Assembly (NCBI GenBank): GCA_963730535.1
Contig: CAVSRU010000002.1
Coordinates: forward strand, 1 to 64,000
Origin: DASSUW01 sp963730535
GTDB lineage: Bacteria; Actinomycetota; Thermoleophilia; Solirubrobacterales; Solirubrobacteraceae
Direction: 5' to 3'
DNA: 64,000 nucleotides
Of the stretch, positions 1 through 9,337 are shown one piece after another (position 1 is the first letter of the stretch; the number at the start of each line of letters is the position of its first letter). The notes under the pieces were generated by a model, which saw nothing but the letters and a program-made list of their open reading frames with translations, did not search any database and was not told the origin of the DNA. A program made the translations under genes and the position numbers.

Positions 1-558
1 CGCGGAAGCGCGCGGCGCGCTCGGCGATCTCGGGCAGCATCGCGAGGAAGGAGCGCCGTTCGCGACGCAGGTTCACCGTGAGGTCCGTGTTGAGGACTTT
101 GCCGTTCAGCCGCGCCTCGGTGATCGGAGAAGCGATGCCCGCCTGGCCGACGACCGCGACCCGGCGCACGCCGCGGTTCGCGACGCAGACCCGCAGCGGC
201 GCCTGGGAGTCGATGCGGCCGACCGTCGCGACCTGCTCGCGCACGTCAGCGTCGAGGTCCGGGTAGCCCGCCGGCAGCCGCCCGCTCCCCAGCTCCGGCC
301 CGTCGTGTCGTCGAGCACGTCGACGGCCAGCTCGGGACCCGGCTGCTTGAACGTGACGAGCACGATGCCGACGCGGTCGAACGTGGTGTCGTTCGGCGTG
401 CGGATCGGCGCCTGGCACGCGCGGTCACCCGGCTTCAGCGTCGCGGCGATGATCGCGGGCCTGACGCCGATCGAGTACGCGAGGCTCGAGCCCCACGCCA
501 GGCCCAGGGCCGCGATCCCGACGACCGCGACGGCGAAGACGACGGCGAAGTTACGCAT
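1..558 (-). CDS. Membrane-anchored hypothetical protein (3' end outside window, frameshifted)
   Basis: Last gene of the minus-strand surface-polysaccharide operon. The ATG at 558 overlaps the stop of the DUF2142 gene by 8 bases. Residues 5-30 form one hydrophobic membrane anchor, followed by an extracytoplasmic beta-rich segment (KPGDRACQAPI, DRVGIVLVTFKQPG). The reading frame breaks near base 300. On the other side a clean coding frame continues to the window edge (LPAGYPDLDADV, PLRVCVANRG, SPITEARLNGKVLNTDL), so this is one gene with a single indel. The pattern of an anchor, then GDRACQ, then VCVANRG, is seen next to DUF2142 glycan-transfer proteins in related genomes. I do not assign a function. 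Confidence 0.6.
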
Positions 559-1987
559 AGAACCGCTCCAGCACGAGCCCGAGCGAGAGCAGGTCGAAGG
601 CGAACAGCGCGGCGATCGTGGCGCCGACGGCGCCCGCGCGCCGGCGTGTGGGCACGAGCGAGAGCGCGCCCGCGAGCGCGAGCCCGAAGACGCCGATCAG
701 CGGGAACAGGTAGCGCGTCTGCATGAAGCCCAGCGCGCCGGCCTCGAGCTGGCGGTAGTCGGTCCAGTGCAGCCCCGCGAGCAGCGCCACCGCGGCGAGG
801 GCCAGGAACGCGGCGACGCGGATGTCGACGCGCCGTCGGGCACGGACGAGCGCCACCACCGCCGCGATCCCCACCGCGGCGCTCACGGCGCCCAGCAGCC
901 AGTACACCCACTCCCAGAACCTCACCTCGAGCCAGCCGAAGGCCGCCCAGCCATGGGTCATCCAGATGCTGATGAGCGGCAGGCCGTCGGCCCCGAACGG
1001 ATACTCGTACTGGACCGGCGTTCGCGGGAGGTAGAACTGCCACATGTAGGAGAGGAACTCGCGCACGCTCGAGCCGGCGCTGACCGGGCTCGTCGACTCG
1101 ACGATCTGTGCCGCGAACGACTGGTCGGCTAGGTCGGCGGCGAGGGCCCAGATCCCCAGGGCGAGCAGCAGCGGCACGACGATCGCCGCCCCGAAGCGGA
1201 CGGCACTCGCTCGCTGGTGGCGGCGAGCCCAGACGCCGAGGCCCGCGACGAGCGCCGCGGCGGGGAGGAGCGCCACGCTCGCGGTCTTGATCGTGCAGGC
1301 GACGGCGACCAGCGCGAAGAACGCGACTGCGTCGCGCGCTGGTACGTCTCGCCGGATCGCCCGCACTCCCATCCACAGCGCGAGCGTCGAGACGGCGTAG
1401 AGCATCCCGTCGGGACTGACGGCACCGGTCATGAAGCTCACCATCGGGGCCAGTGCCGGTACGGCCGCGGCGGCGGTCTGGAGCACGCGACGCCGGCCGA
1501 GCACCTCGCCGGCCAGCAGCCAGGTGCCGAGCACCGTGAGCGGCAGCCAGAGCGCGGACATCAGCCGCGCGCCGAGCAGCTCGTCGAACAGGCTCCCGCC
1601 GGACGCCGCGGCGTATCCCAGCGCCTCCCACGCGTAGGAGGTGGGCGGATAGGGCGATGCCGGGTTCGTGCCGCCGCCGTCGTCGCGCGCGGCCTGCGCG
1701 TCGCGGGCCTGCCACCGGCGCTCGGCGCGCTCGCTCCACTCCGGCCGGACGTCGAGCTGCGACGCCACCTGATCGGAGTTCACCCCGGCGATCCCCCGCG
1801 CCATCTGCGTGGAGAACGTCGGCCGGGTGGCGTCGCCGGGGAGCGCCTTGCGCTCGGCGAGCGACTGCACGTAGGCGAAGTGGTACTGCTCGTCCGGCGC
1901 CTGGAACGCGGGCGTGACGAGCGCCCAGGTGACGGAGAGCAGCAGGCTGACCGCCATCAGCGCGCCGAGCGCCGGAGGGACCCTCAC
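551..1987 (-). CDS. DUF2142 multi-pass membrane protein (putative glycosyltransferase-like)
   Basis: A 478-residue polytopic membrane protein with about ten hydrophobic helices. The DUF2142 signature region is visible near the N-terminus: a first helix, then WALVTPAFQAPDEQYHFAYV with the acidic PDE motif placed as in GT-C-fold enzymes, then PPTSYAWEAL and SPDGMLYAVSTLAL. GTG at 1987 is chosen because it makes a 4-base GTGA overlap with the upstream glycosyltransferase stop; the longer possible N-terminus is Arg-rich shadow sequence. DUF2142 proteins sit in O-antigen/teichoic-acid clusters and probably transfer lipid-linked sugars on the outer face of the membrane (family inference). Unusually for this end of the window, the frame is intact. 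Confidence 0.8.
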   Translation of the reverse strand: MRVPPALGALMAVSLLLSVTWALVTPAFQAPDEQYHFAYVQSLAERKALPGDATRPTFSTQMARGIAGVNSDQVASQLDVRPEWSERAERRWQARDAQAARDDGGGTNPASPYPPTSYAWEALGYAAASGGSLFDELLGARLMSALWLPLTVLGTWLLAGEVLGRRRVLQTAAAAVPALAPMVSFMTGAVSPDGMLYAVSTLALWMGVRAIRRDVPARDAVAFFALVAVACTIKTASVALLPAAALVAGLGVWARRHQRASAVRFGAAIVVPLLLALGIWALAADLADQSFAAQIVESTSPVSAGSSVREFLSYMWQFYLPRTPVQYEYPFGADGLPLISIWMTHGWAAFGWLEVRFWEWVYWLLGAVSAAVGIAAVVALVRARRRVDIRVAAFLALAAVALLAGLHWTDYRQLEAGALGFMQTRYLFPLIGVFGLALAGALSLVPTRRRAGAVGATIAALFAFDLLSLGLVLERFYA

Positions 1988-3050
1988 GCAGGCACCGGCT
2001 CCCGTAGCCGGAGCGCGTTGCGCAGCTCGCGCTCGACCTGCTCGGTGGCGCGGTCCCACGTGTGCGGCGCGACGAACTCGATGCCCGGCCGCGAGCGCCG
2101 CTCCCACTCCGCCGTCGTCGTCGAGCAGCCGCTCGACGCGTCGGCGAGCGCGTCGGCGTCGAACGGCGCCAGCTCGACCGGGCCGTCCTCGCCGAACACC
2201 GAGCGCGCGCTCGGCCGTCGAGGTCGACGCAGGGCAGGCCGCACGCGAGCATCTCCTGCGGGATCAGCGAGTAGTTGGTCAGCGACAGGCAGATGCCGAC
2301 CGTCGCCTCGGAGAACACCCACGCGAGCTGCTCGTGGCTCGCGATGCCGACGTGCTCGTACGGGAACGGCGTCGCGGAGCGGCTAGCGGTCGCCGAACAG
2401 GACGATCCGCAGGTCGGGGCGGCGCCGGTGCAGCTCGGCCAGCGCCAGCGATCCCGAGCGCGACCGCGCGCCGCTGCGTGACCGCGCGGCAGTAGAAGAC
2501 GACCGTGTCGCGCGCGGCGCTCGATCGGCCGCGGGCGGTAGACGTCATGGTCGACGCCGTACTGGAAGATGCCCGGCCGTGCCGCCGTAGCGCTCGACGT
2601 AGAGGTCGCGCAGCCACGGGCTGCCGGCGATCCCGTAGAGCCCCTGCCGGTAGGTCTCCGCGGCCCAGCTCGACTCCACCGACGTGGCGTAGAACTCGGG
2701 CTCGTGGTCGTTGATCAGGTAGGCCCGCGCGCGCAGCCGCCGAGCTGCGAGCAGCGGGAAGACCGTCTGCCAGCCCGTGGCCACCGCGACGTCGGCCCCG
2801 TACCAGTGCGTCGAAGCCCTTGTACACGGGCGCCTGCGATCGGCGCGAAGTGCTCGACGGACGTCGCGCGCGCATCACGGCCGGCCCCTCGTGCGCGCGC
2901 TCGCCGAACGGGTCGTGGACCCAGAGCGAGCACGTGTGGCCCATGCGCTCGAGCCGCAGGACGAGCTGGAAGATGATGTTGTGGCCGCCCGACCCGATCG
3001 AGAACGGCGGGATCGGCGAACGCGACGTGGAGCCGCTCGCGGTCGGCCAT
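1984..3050 (-). CDS. WsaF-like (rhamnosyl)glycosyltransferase, GT4 fold, multiply frameshifted
   Basis: Fragments in three frames join into one GT-B glycosyltransferase of about 355 residues. The N-terminal part has FSIGSGGHNIIFQLVLRLER and CSLWVHDPFG. The middle has YLINDHEPEFYATSVES and YRQGLYGIAGSPWL. The C-terminal part has DTVVFYCRAVTQRRAVALG and SLTNYSLIPQEMLACGLPCV, the acceptor/NDP-sugar E-x7-E-like loop. This order matches WsaF-type rhamnosyltransferases of S-layer and O-antigen glycans. At least three indels lie near 2230, 2500 and 2780. ATG at 3050 abuts the GT2 gene. It would act in the cytoplasm, extending a lipid-linked glycan exported by the Wzm/Wzt pair upstream. Whether the frameshifts are biological cannot be decided here. 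Confidence 0.65.
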
Positions 3051-4125
3051 GCCCGGGCACGGGATCGAGCAGCGGGGCCGGGCCCGTCGCGCAGCACGCG
3101 GGCGATCGGCGCGTAGCCGTGCACCCGCTCGCGCGGCCTGGTGCGTCACGGCGGGCAGGTCGGGCAGCGGCGGGCGCCGAGCCGGCGGCTGTCGGCGCGT
3201 CGGTCGCGCGCCGCTCGAGCGAGAGCGCGCGCTGGACGCGGCGCGCGGCAGCTCGGCGCCGCGCGCAGCCGAGCGCCGAGAACGCCTTGCGGCCCGTGTG
3301 GTGGACCAGCGAGCGCGCGTCCAGCGCGCGCGCGCGCGGCGCGAGAAGCCCTGCTCGCGCATCCAGCGGCGGTCGCCGGCGACGAGCGCGCGCACGTCGC
3401 GCACCGTCGTGCGCACGCCGAACCGCTCGACGTGGCCGATCGTCTCGCGCAGGCCGCGGTACTCGTCGAAGTAGCGCCGCATGAACTCGAGCGGCGGGTA
3501 GTCGTGCGCGTGCAGCACGCCGGCGCGCGGCGCGTAGGCCTTGCGCCAGCGCGGGTGCGCCGCGAGCGCCCGGCCGAACGCCTGGTCCTCGCTGTAGGGG
3601 ACGTCGTCGAAGCGCAGCTCCGCCCAGCACTCGCGCCGGTAGGCCGCGTTGACGTTCGACAGGAACGCCGGGTCGCCGCGGCCGAACACGCGCGGGGCGC
3701 GTCCGTGCGGCGCGAACGTCGCGAAGAACTCGACCAGCTCGCGCGCGATCATCGGGCTGGTGTCCGGCCGCGGCAGGTGCGGCCCGAACACGGCGCCGAC
3801 GTCTCGGATCGAGCGCGAACGCCTCCAGCAGCGCGGCGCGCCAGCCCGGCGACCGGCGTGGCGTCCTGGGTCAGGAACGCGACGATGTCGGCGCTCGTGC
3901 GCTCCGCGCCGAGGTTGCGCGTGCGGCCGTGGCCGAACTCGGCCGCGGGCGATCTCGAGCACCTCGGCGCCCGCGCGCGCGCGCGATCGCGGGCGAGCCG
4001 TCGCGCGAGCCGGAGTCGATCACGAGCAGCTCGTCGGCGCCCTCGCGCGCCAGGGCGGCGAGCAGCTCGTCCAGGTAGCGCGCCCCGTCCTTGACGGGGA
4101 CGACCACCGCGACGCTCGGCGTCAT
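3051..4125 (-). CDS. GT2 family glycosyltransferase (rhamnosyltransferase-like), frameshifted
   Basis: The N-terminus reads MTPSVAVVVPVKDGARYLDE then LLVIDSGSRDGSPAIA, the classic GT-A Rossmann start with the DSGS nucleotide-sugar motif. The following reading frames supply a conserved rhamnosyltransferase core: FLSNVNAAYRRECWAELRFD, VPYSEDQAFGRALAAH (the ED catalytic-base region) and FMRRYFDEYRGLRETIG. The start ATG at 4125 lies 22 bases after the methyltransferase stop. Indels near 3950, 3810 and 3300 split the protein into pieces, and the 3' end near 3051 is approximate. The family transfers dTDP-rhamnose or similar sugars to polyprenyl-linked glycans. Position between a methyltransferase and a second glycosyltransferase supports a role in the same repeat-unit or chain-end assembly. 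Confidence 0.65.
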
Positions 4126-4147
4126 CGCGCGAGGCGGCGCTTGGCGC

Positions 4148-5426
4148 TCAGCCGGCGGACGCTTGAGCGGACCGCGCGCAGCGGCCGCCGCGGAACGCGT
4201 CGGCGCCGCGGCGCCGCATGAGCGCGTTGAGGTCGACGCGCCAGCGATCGAGCCAGTACGCGCGGTCCTGCGCGGCGGCGACCGCGGCGGGTTCGCCCGC
4301 GCGTCGGCGAGCTCGCGCTCGAGCGCCTCGATGCGCGCTCGCAGCGCGTCTACGTCCTCGTGCTGGTGGACGGCGGGCTCAAGCGAGCGGCGGGTACCTG
4401 GCGGGCCGGCGCAGCACGCGCGACGTCCTGATTTCCGTCGTTGCGGCCGACGGCGAAGGAGGCGACGTGCCACGCGCGGCGTGGCCGCGCGCAGCAGCCA
4501 CTCGGCGCTCATGAACGCGGTGCCCCACTCCGGGTGCACGACGCCGTGATCGCCCGTCGCTGCCGAACTCCGGCGCGTACCAGAACCCGCGCCGGTGGAG
4601 CGCGAGCGCGATCTCCTCGAGCTGCGACGGCGGGCGCGCGCCGAGCGCTGCGGTCGTGGGCGATCGACTGCGGCGCTGTGGACGGTGAGCACGAGGTGGC
4701 CGCCGGGCGCTGACGATGCGGTGGCCTCTCGTCGAGCCAGGCGCGCGCCGACCGCTCGCCGAAGTGCGACCAGATCGAGATCGCGTACACGAGGTCGAAG
4801 TGCGCCGTCGGGAAAGCGCGAGCGGCGGGTCGCTGGGAGACGCGGCGAACGCGCTCCGGGCACGTGCTCGCGCGCCCAGGCGACGGCCTCGGCGTTGGGG
4901 TCCACGCCGTGCCACTCGATGTCCGGGTAGCGCGGCCGACGAGCGGGCGCAGGGCCCGGCCCGACGAGCAGCCGAAGTCGAGGCCGCGCCGGACGTCGCC
5001 GAGGTCGACGCCGGCGACGCGCGAGCGCCTCGGCGACCAGGTCGGCCGTGTAGTAGTCGCCGCCGGCCGCGAGCGGCGCCGCGGCCCATCGCGTGCACCT
5101 CCGGCGGCGGCTCGTCGGCCGTCAGGCCGGTGCGCTCGAGCACGCGCGGGGACGCGGTGGTGGACGCCGTAGCGCGAGCGTGAGGTAGGCGCGATGGGCG
5201 GCGACGCCTGCGTCCCACAGCGCGGCGCGCCTCGGCGTCGAGCGACCGCCTCGACAGCTTCGACGTCCTCGGGGCGCAGGCGGTCGAGCAGCCGGCGCGC
5301 GATCGGCTGCGCGGCCGCCCTCGGCGACGGGAACGTCGCGCGGCGCCAGTCGCTTGGCTCGGGACCGGGTCGACGCCGGCGCTCGCGCGGTCGCAAGTGC
5401 GCGCACGCGCTCCGCGAGCGCTCCAT
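4148..5426 (-). CDS. Class I SAM-dependent methyltransferase with C-terminal coiled coil, frameshifted
   Basis: Joined fragments show a Rossmann methyltransferase core: RRGLDFGCSSGRALRPLVG (motif I), VDPNAEAVAWAREHVPGA, a FDLVYAISIWSHFGE motif, GGHLVLTVHS, and YAPEFGSDGDHGVVHPEWGT. These are followed by a heptad-rich stretch (DALRARIEALERELADARA) and a basic tail DRWRVDLNALMRRRGA ending at TGA 4148-4150. About 425 residues if the indels are repaired. ATG at 5426 begins one base after the permease stop (TAG at 5430-5428). Methyltransferase-plus-coiled-coil proteins beside Wzm/Wzt often cap O-polysaccharide chains and set chain length (family knowledge, WbdD-like logic). That function here is inference. 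Confidence 0.65.
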
Positions 5427-5427
5427 G

Positions 5428-6270
5428 CTACAGCTGCTCGGCGATGCTCGGCGCCACCCGGTTGAACGTCTACAGCCGAGCGCGAACGGCCGACCACGAT
5501 CGCGGCCGGGATCAGCAGGCGCTCGGCATCGCCGATCGCGTCCCAGACGGCGCGCGCCGTCGGGTCGATGATCGCGTGCGCGCATCTCGGTCAGGATCGC
5601 CGCGATCGGGTTGGCCAGGTACGGCGCGCTGGATACTCCTCCGGCACCATCGTGGCGACGTACAGCACCGGCGAGGCGTAGAACAGCATCTGCGTGACCA
5701 CCTCCCAGATCGGCTGCGACGTCGCGGTAGCGGACGTAGAGCACCGAGAGCAGCATGCCCGATGCCGATGCGCGAACACGAGCGAGCAGCGACGATCAGC
5801 AGCGGGAGCTCGAGCCAGCGTCCAGCGTCGGGGTCGACGCCGGTGGCGAGCGCGAAGACCGAACACCGCGACCAGCGTCATGCCGAGGTTCAGGAGCGCC
5901 GTGAGCGCGACCGAAAGCGGGATCACGAGGCGCGGGAAGCGCATCTTGCGCAGCAGGTTCTCGCGGTCGACGAGCGAGCTGCACCGACGTCGTCGTCGTC
6001 CTCGATGAAGAACTTGAACAGCACGAGCGCGAACAGGATGTAGACGCCGTAGTTCTTGATCTCGTCGCCGAGCTCGCGATCTCGGTGAAGACGACGTAGA
6101 TGACGCCGAAGAACGCGAACGGCCGCGCGAGCGTCCAGACGTAGCCGAGCACGGAGCCGTAGAAGCGCAGCTTCCAGTCGGTCACCGCGAGCGTCCACGT
6201 CAGGCTCCAGCAGCCGGCGCAGGTCGTCGCCCGGCGGACGCCGCGGCGGCGTCGCCGCGGCGGGCGTCAC
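5428..6270 (-). CDS. ABC-2 type polysaccharide export permease (Wzm/TagG-like), frameshifted
   Basis: Recognisable segments of a six-helix ABC-2 permease are spread over three frames: LKLRFYGSVLGYVWTLARP-type start (read as MTDWKLRFYGSVLGYVWTLA), FFGVIYVVFTEI, NYGVYILFALVLFKFFIED, MRFPRLVIPLSVALTALLNL, WEVVTQMLFYASPVLYVATM and LANPIAAILTEMR. The last is the conserved NP..I C-terminal motif of Wzm/TagG permeases. The GTG start at 6270 overlaps the ATPase stop by 4 bases (GTGA). With the ATPase it should flip completed undecaprenyl-linked polysaccharide across the membrane. At least three indels interrupt it. Confidence 0.7.
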
Positions 6271-7510
6271 CGCCGCTCGACCTCGATCGTGTGCGGGATG
6301 TCGACGATGCCGCCCGTCGGCGCGTCGCCGTGGACGATCAGCGAGGCGAGGTCCTCGCGCAGGTCGAGCGCGTCGCTCGCCGGCGCCGGCGCGCGCGACC
6401 GACGGCGTGAGCGTGTAGCGGCTCGGCGCGAGCCAGGTCTCGAGCGCGATCGCGCACGCTCACCGACGTCGCCGGCGCGAAGCGGCCGGTGTGCGAGCCG
6501 CGTGCCAGTGCGTCGACGTGGCGAAGACGGTGTGGCCGATCTCGTTGCGCAGCGCTGATCGCGAAGACGGGTCGCTCGATCGGCTCGTGGAAGCGGACGT
6601 CCATGCACGACGGCGAGCGGCTCGCCCTGCGCGAGCGCGGTGATGCGCTCGCCGCCGCGTCTCGAACCAGCGGCGAGGATCTCGGACGCCGCGCTGGTCG
6701 CCGGCGCGGTCGGCTCGCCGTCGGCGTGACCAGCCGGCCGAAGTTGAGCTCGTTGTACGCGCGCGCGATCGCGTGCGGCTCGCCGATCGACTGCATCGCG
6801 CCGCGCTCGAGCAGCATCGCGCGGTCGCAGAAGCGCTCGACCGAGCGTCATGTCGTGCGTGACGAAGACGATCGTCTTGCCCGTCGGCCTTCAGCCGCTG
6901 GAACTGCTCGAAGCACTTCTGCTGGAACGCGGCGTCGCCGACGGCGAGCACCTCGTCGACGAGCAGGATGTCGGCGTCGACCTGGATCGCGACCGAGAAG
7001 CCAGCCGGACGCGCATGCCCGACGAGTAGTTCTTGAGCTTGAGGTCGACGAACTCCTCGAGCTCGGCGAACGCGATGATGTCGTCGAAGCGCTCGCGCGC
7101 CTCGCGGCGCGTGAGGCCGAGCATGATCGCGTTGATGATCACGTTGTCGCGCGCGGTCAGGTCGGGGTTGAAGCCGACGCCGAGCTCGATGAACGGCGAC
7201 AGCCGGCCCGTGCGATCGCGACGTCGCCGGGGTCGGGCTCGTAGATCCCGGCGAGGCACTTGAGCAGCGTGCTCTTGCCGGAGCCGTTGCGGCCGACGAT
7301 CCCGAAGAACTCGCCCTGCGCGCGATCTCGAACGATGACGTCGTCGACCGCGCGCAGCTCGTCGTACGTGCGCGACTGGAACGGGTGCAGCGCCCGCTCC
7401 TTGAGCGTGGTGTACGGCTCGGTGCGGGAGGCGGAAGTGCTTCGACAGGCCGTCGACCGACGACAGCCGGGGCGCATCGCAGGCGCCGTCGTGGTGTCCG
7501 CGGGCGCCAT
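6267..7510 (-). CDS. ABC transporter ATP-binding protein with Wzt-type C-terminal domain, frameshifted
   Basis: The nucleotide-binding domain is clear once frames are joined: FFGIVGRNGSGKSTLLKCLA (Walker A), LSPFIELGVGFNPDLTARDN (the Q-loop/Wzt subfamily signature), VDLKLKNYSSGMRVRLA (ABC signature) and FQQKCFEQFQRLK after Walker B. The region after YNELNFGRLV carries pieces of a beta-sandwich carbohydrate-recognition domain (VRFHEPIERPVFAIS, RNEIGHTVFATSTHW), as in Wzt proteins that select the finished O-polysaccharide. Start near 7510 is approximate because of an indel within the first 30 codons. It heads the operon and is separated by about 57 bases from the divergent MFS gene. Confidence 0.7.
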
Positions 7511-7566
7511 CGGGGCGGTCCGCTGCACGGCGCAAGACGCTAGCAACGGCGCTGCAATCCTGCCAG

Positions 7567-9078
7567 ATGGAGGCGTCCGCCGGCAGCAAGCGCACGACCC
7601 TCGTGGCGGCGATCCTCGGCTCGGCCATCGTCTTCCTCGACGGGACGGTGGTCAACGTCGCGCTGCCGGCCATCCGCGAGGACCTCGACACCGGGCTGGC
7701 GGCCCAGCAGTGGATCGTCGAGGCCTACCTGCTCACGCTCGGCTCGCTTATCCTCGTCGGCGGGTCGCTCGGTGACCTGCTCGGGCGTCGGCGCATCTTC
7801 GTCGCGGGCCTGATCGGCTTCGGGGTGACCTCGGCGCTGTGCGCGATCGCGCCTACGGCTGGGGTCCTCATCGGGGCGCGGGCGCTGCAGGGCATCGCCG
7901 GGGCGCTGCTCGTGCCGTCGAGCCTCGCGCTGGTCACCGCGACGTTCCCGGGCGATGAGCGGGGTGCCGCCATCGGGTCGTGGACGGCGTGGACCGGCAT
8001 GGCGTTCGTGATCGGCCCGCTCGGCGGGGGCGCGCTGATCGAGTTCGTCTCCTGGCGCTGGATCTTCGCGATCAACGTCCCGCTCGTGCTGGTCACGCTG
8101 GCGATGGCCCGGCGGGTGCCGGAGAGCCGCGACGAGGAGGCGTCGGGCAGGATCGACTACCTCGGGGCGGTGCTCGCGTCGCTCGGCCTGGCCGGGCCCG
8201 TCTTCGCGCTGATCGAGCAGCCGGTGTACGGGTGGACCGACCCGCTCGTCTGGATCCCCGGGATCGCCGGCCTGATCCTGCTCGCCGTGTTCCTTTGGCA
8301 CGAGCGCCGCACGGACCACCCGATGCTGCCGCTGTCGCTGTTCCGGTCGCGGAACTTCGCGGTCGGCAACGCCGCGACCCTGCTGATCTACGGCGGGCTC
8401 GGCGCGGCGACGTTCTTCGTGACGATCTTCCTCCAGCAGGTCAGCCGGTACAGCCCGATCGCGGCCGGCCTGTCGCTGATCCCGATCACGCTGTGCATGT
8501 GGTTCCTCTCGCGCCGCTTCGGCGCGCTGTCCGACCGCATCGGCCCGCGGCTGCTGATGGGCTTCGGGCCGATCGTCGCCGGGCTCGGGCTGATCTGGAT
8601 GGGGCGGCTCGACGCCGACGTCGACTACTGGACGGAGCTGCTGCCCGGCGTGCTCGTCTTCGGGCTCGGTCTGTCCGCGACCGTCGCGCCGCTGACCAAC
8701 ACGGTGCTGGGAGCGGTGCCGCAGCACAACGCGGGTGTCGCCAGCGGGGTCAACAACCAGATCGCGCGCGTCGCGTCGCTGCTCGCGATCGCCGCCGTCG
8801 GCCTTGTGGTCGCCGCGCGCTTCGAGGCCGTCGGCGGGGCGGCGGTGGGCGAAGCCGAGCCGCTGTCGGGCGGCTCGCCCGAGGTCGTCGACGCGTCCGT
8901 CGCCGCCTACCGCGCCGGGCTCGGGGTGGGCGGCGCGCTCGTCGTCTTCGGCGGCGTGATGTCGCTGATCGGGATCGTCAACCCGCGACGGGAGGAAGGC
9001 GCGCCGCGCGTGCCGCGCGAGGAGCTCGGCGCCGTCCGGCTCGCCCAGCCGTGCCCGGAGGGCCGCCGGGCGGCCTGA
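7567..9078 (+). CDS. MFS transporter, DHA2 (EmrB/QacA) family, 14 helices
   Basis: A complete 503-residue drug:H+ antiporter-type transporter. Helix 1 contains the DHA2 motif GSAIVFLDGTVVNVALPAI with the membrane-embedded Asp. Motif A is GGSLGDLLGRRRIF in loop 2-3, and motif C-like GPLGGGALIEF lies in helix 5. About 14 hydrophobic segments are spread over the length, and the usual HERRTDHPMLPLSLFRSRNF inter-domain loop precedes helix 7. It exports hydrophobic cations, drugs or metabolites in characterised relatives; the substrate here is unknown. It is divergent from the polysaccharide operon. Its 3' end faces the AbrB-type gene. Confidence 0.9.
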   Translation: MEASAGSKRTTLVAAILGSAIVFLDGTVVNVALPAIREDLDTGLAAQQWIVEAYLLTLGSLILVGGSLGDLLGRRRIFVAGLIGFGVTSALCAIAPTAGVLIGARALQGIAGALLVPSSLALVTATFPGDERGAAIGSWTAWTGMAFVIGPLGGGALIEFVSWRWIFAINVPLVLVTLAMARRVPESRDEEASGRIDYLGAVLASLGLAGPVFALIEQPVYGWTDPLVWIPGIAGLILLAVFLWHERRTDHPMLPLSLFRSRNFAVGNAATLLIYGGLGAATFFVTIFLQQVSRYSPIAAGLSLIPITLCMWFLSRRFGALSDRIGPRLLMGFGPIVAGLGLIWMGRLDADVDYWTELLPGVLVFGLGLSATVAPLTNTVLGAVPQHNAGVASGVNNQIARVASLLAIAAVGLVVAARFEAVGGAAVGEAEPLSGGSPEVVDASVAAYRAGLGVGGALVVFGGVMSLIGIVNPRREEGAPRVPREELGAVRLAQPCPEGRRAA

Positions 9079-9087
9079 CGGTCACGC

Positions 9088-9307
9088 TCAGTGCGATTCG
9101 CGCTCGCGGTCGGCCAGGAGCTCAGCCGCCATCCCGGTCGAGGCGTACCGCCCCCGAAGGCCCGAGTCCTGCCGCTCCGGCGGGCAGGATCCGAACGGCT
9201 TCACCGTCCCGCTCGAAATCGACCTCGGCGCCCGGCTGAAGTCCGACCTGATCCCTGATCTCCTTGGGAATGACGACCTGTCCCTTGGCGCCGACGCGTT
9301 GAGTCAT
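9088..9307 (-). CDS. AbrB/MazE/SpoVT-family DNA-binding protein (apparent frameshift near C-terminus)
   Basis: MTQRVGAKGQVVIPKEIRDQ is the swapped-hairpin AbrB DNA-binding motif, followed by VGLQPGAEVDFERDGEAVRI. The uninterrupted frame ends at 9122 (61 residues), but its last 20 residues are atypical. A frame shifted by one base from about 9165 reads LRGRYASTGMAAELLADRER and stops at 9088. This is the usual tail of actinobacterial AbrB-type antitoxins, so one extra base near 9163-9170 is likely. No PIN toxin follows; the next gene downstream is the convergent MFS gene. A TATACT -10-like box ends 6 bases before the ATG, suggesting a leaderless mRNA, and a palindrome overlaps the start. Confidence 0.75.
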
Positions 9308-9318
9308 ACTCGAAGTAT
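9306..9318. promoter_or_regulatory. Palindrome in the abrB/ctaA divergent promoter
   Basis: ATACT-CGA-AGTAT is a perfect 5-bp inverted repeat that overlaps the first bases of the AbrB start codon region and its -10-like TATACT. It lies 20 bases before the ctaA ATG. The position fits autorepression by the AbrB-type protein and control of ctaA. That is inference from location only. Confidence 0.4.
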
Positions 9319-9337
9319 AACTCTCGCCGCTGCCACA

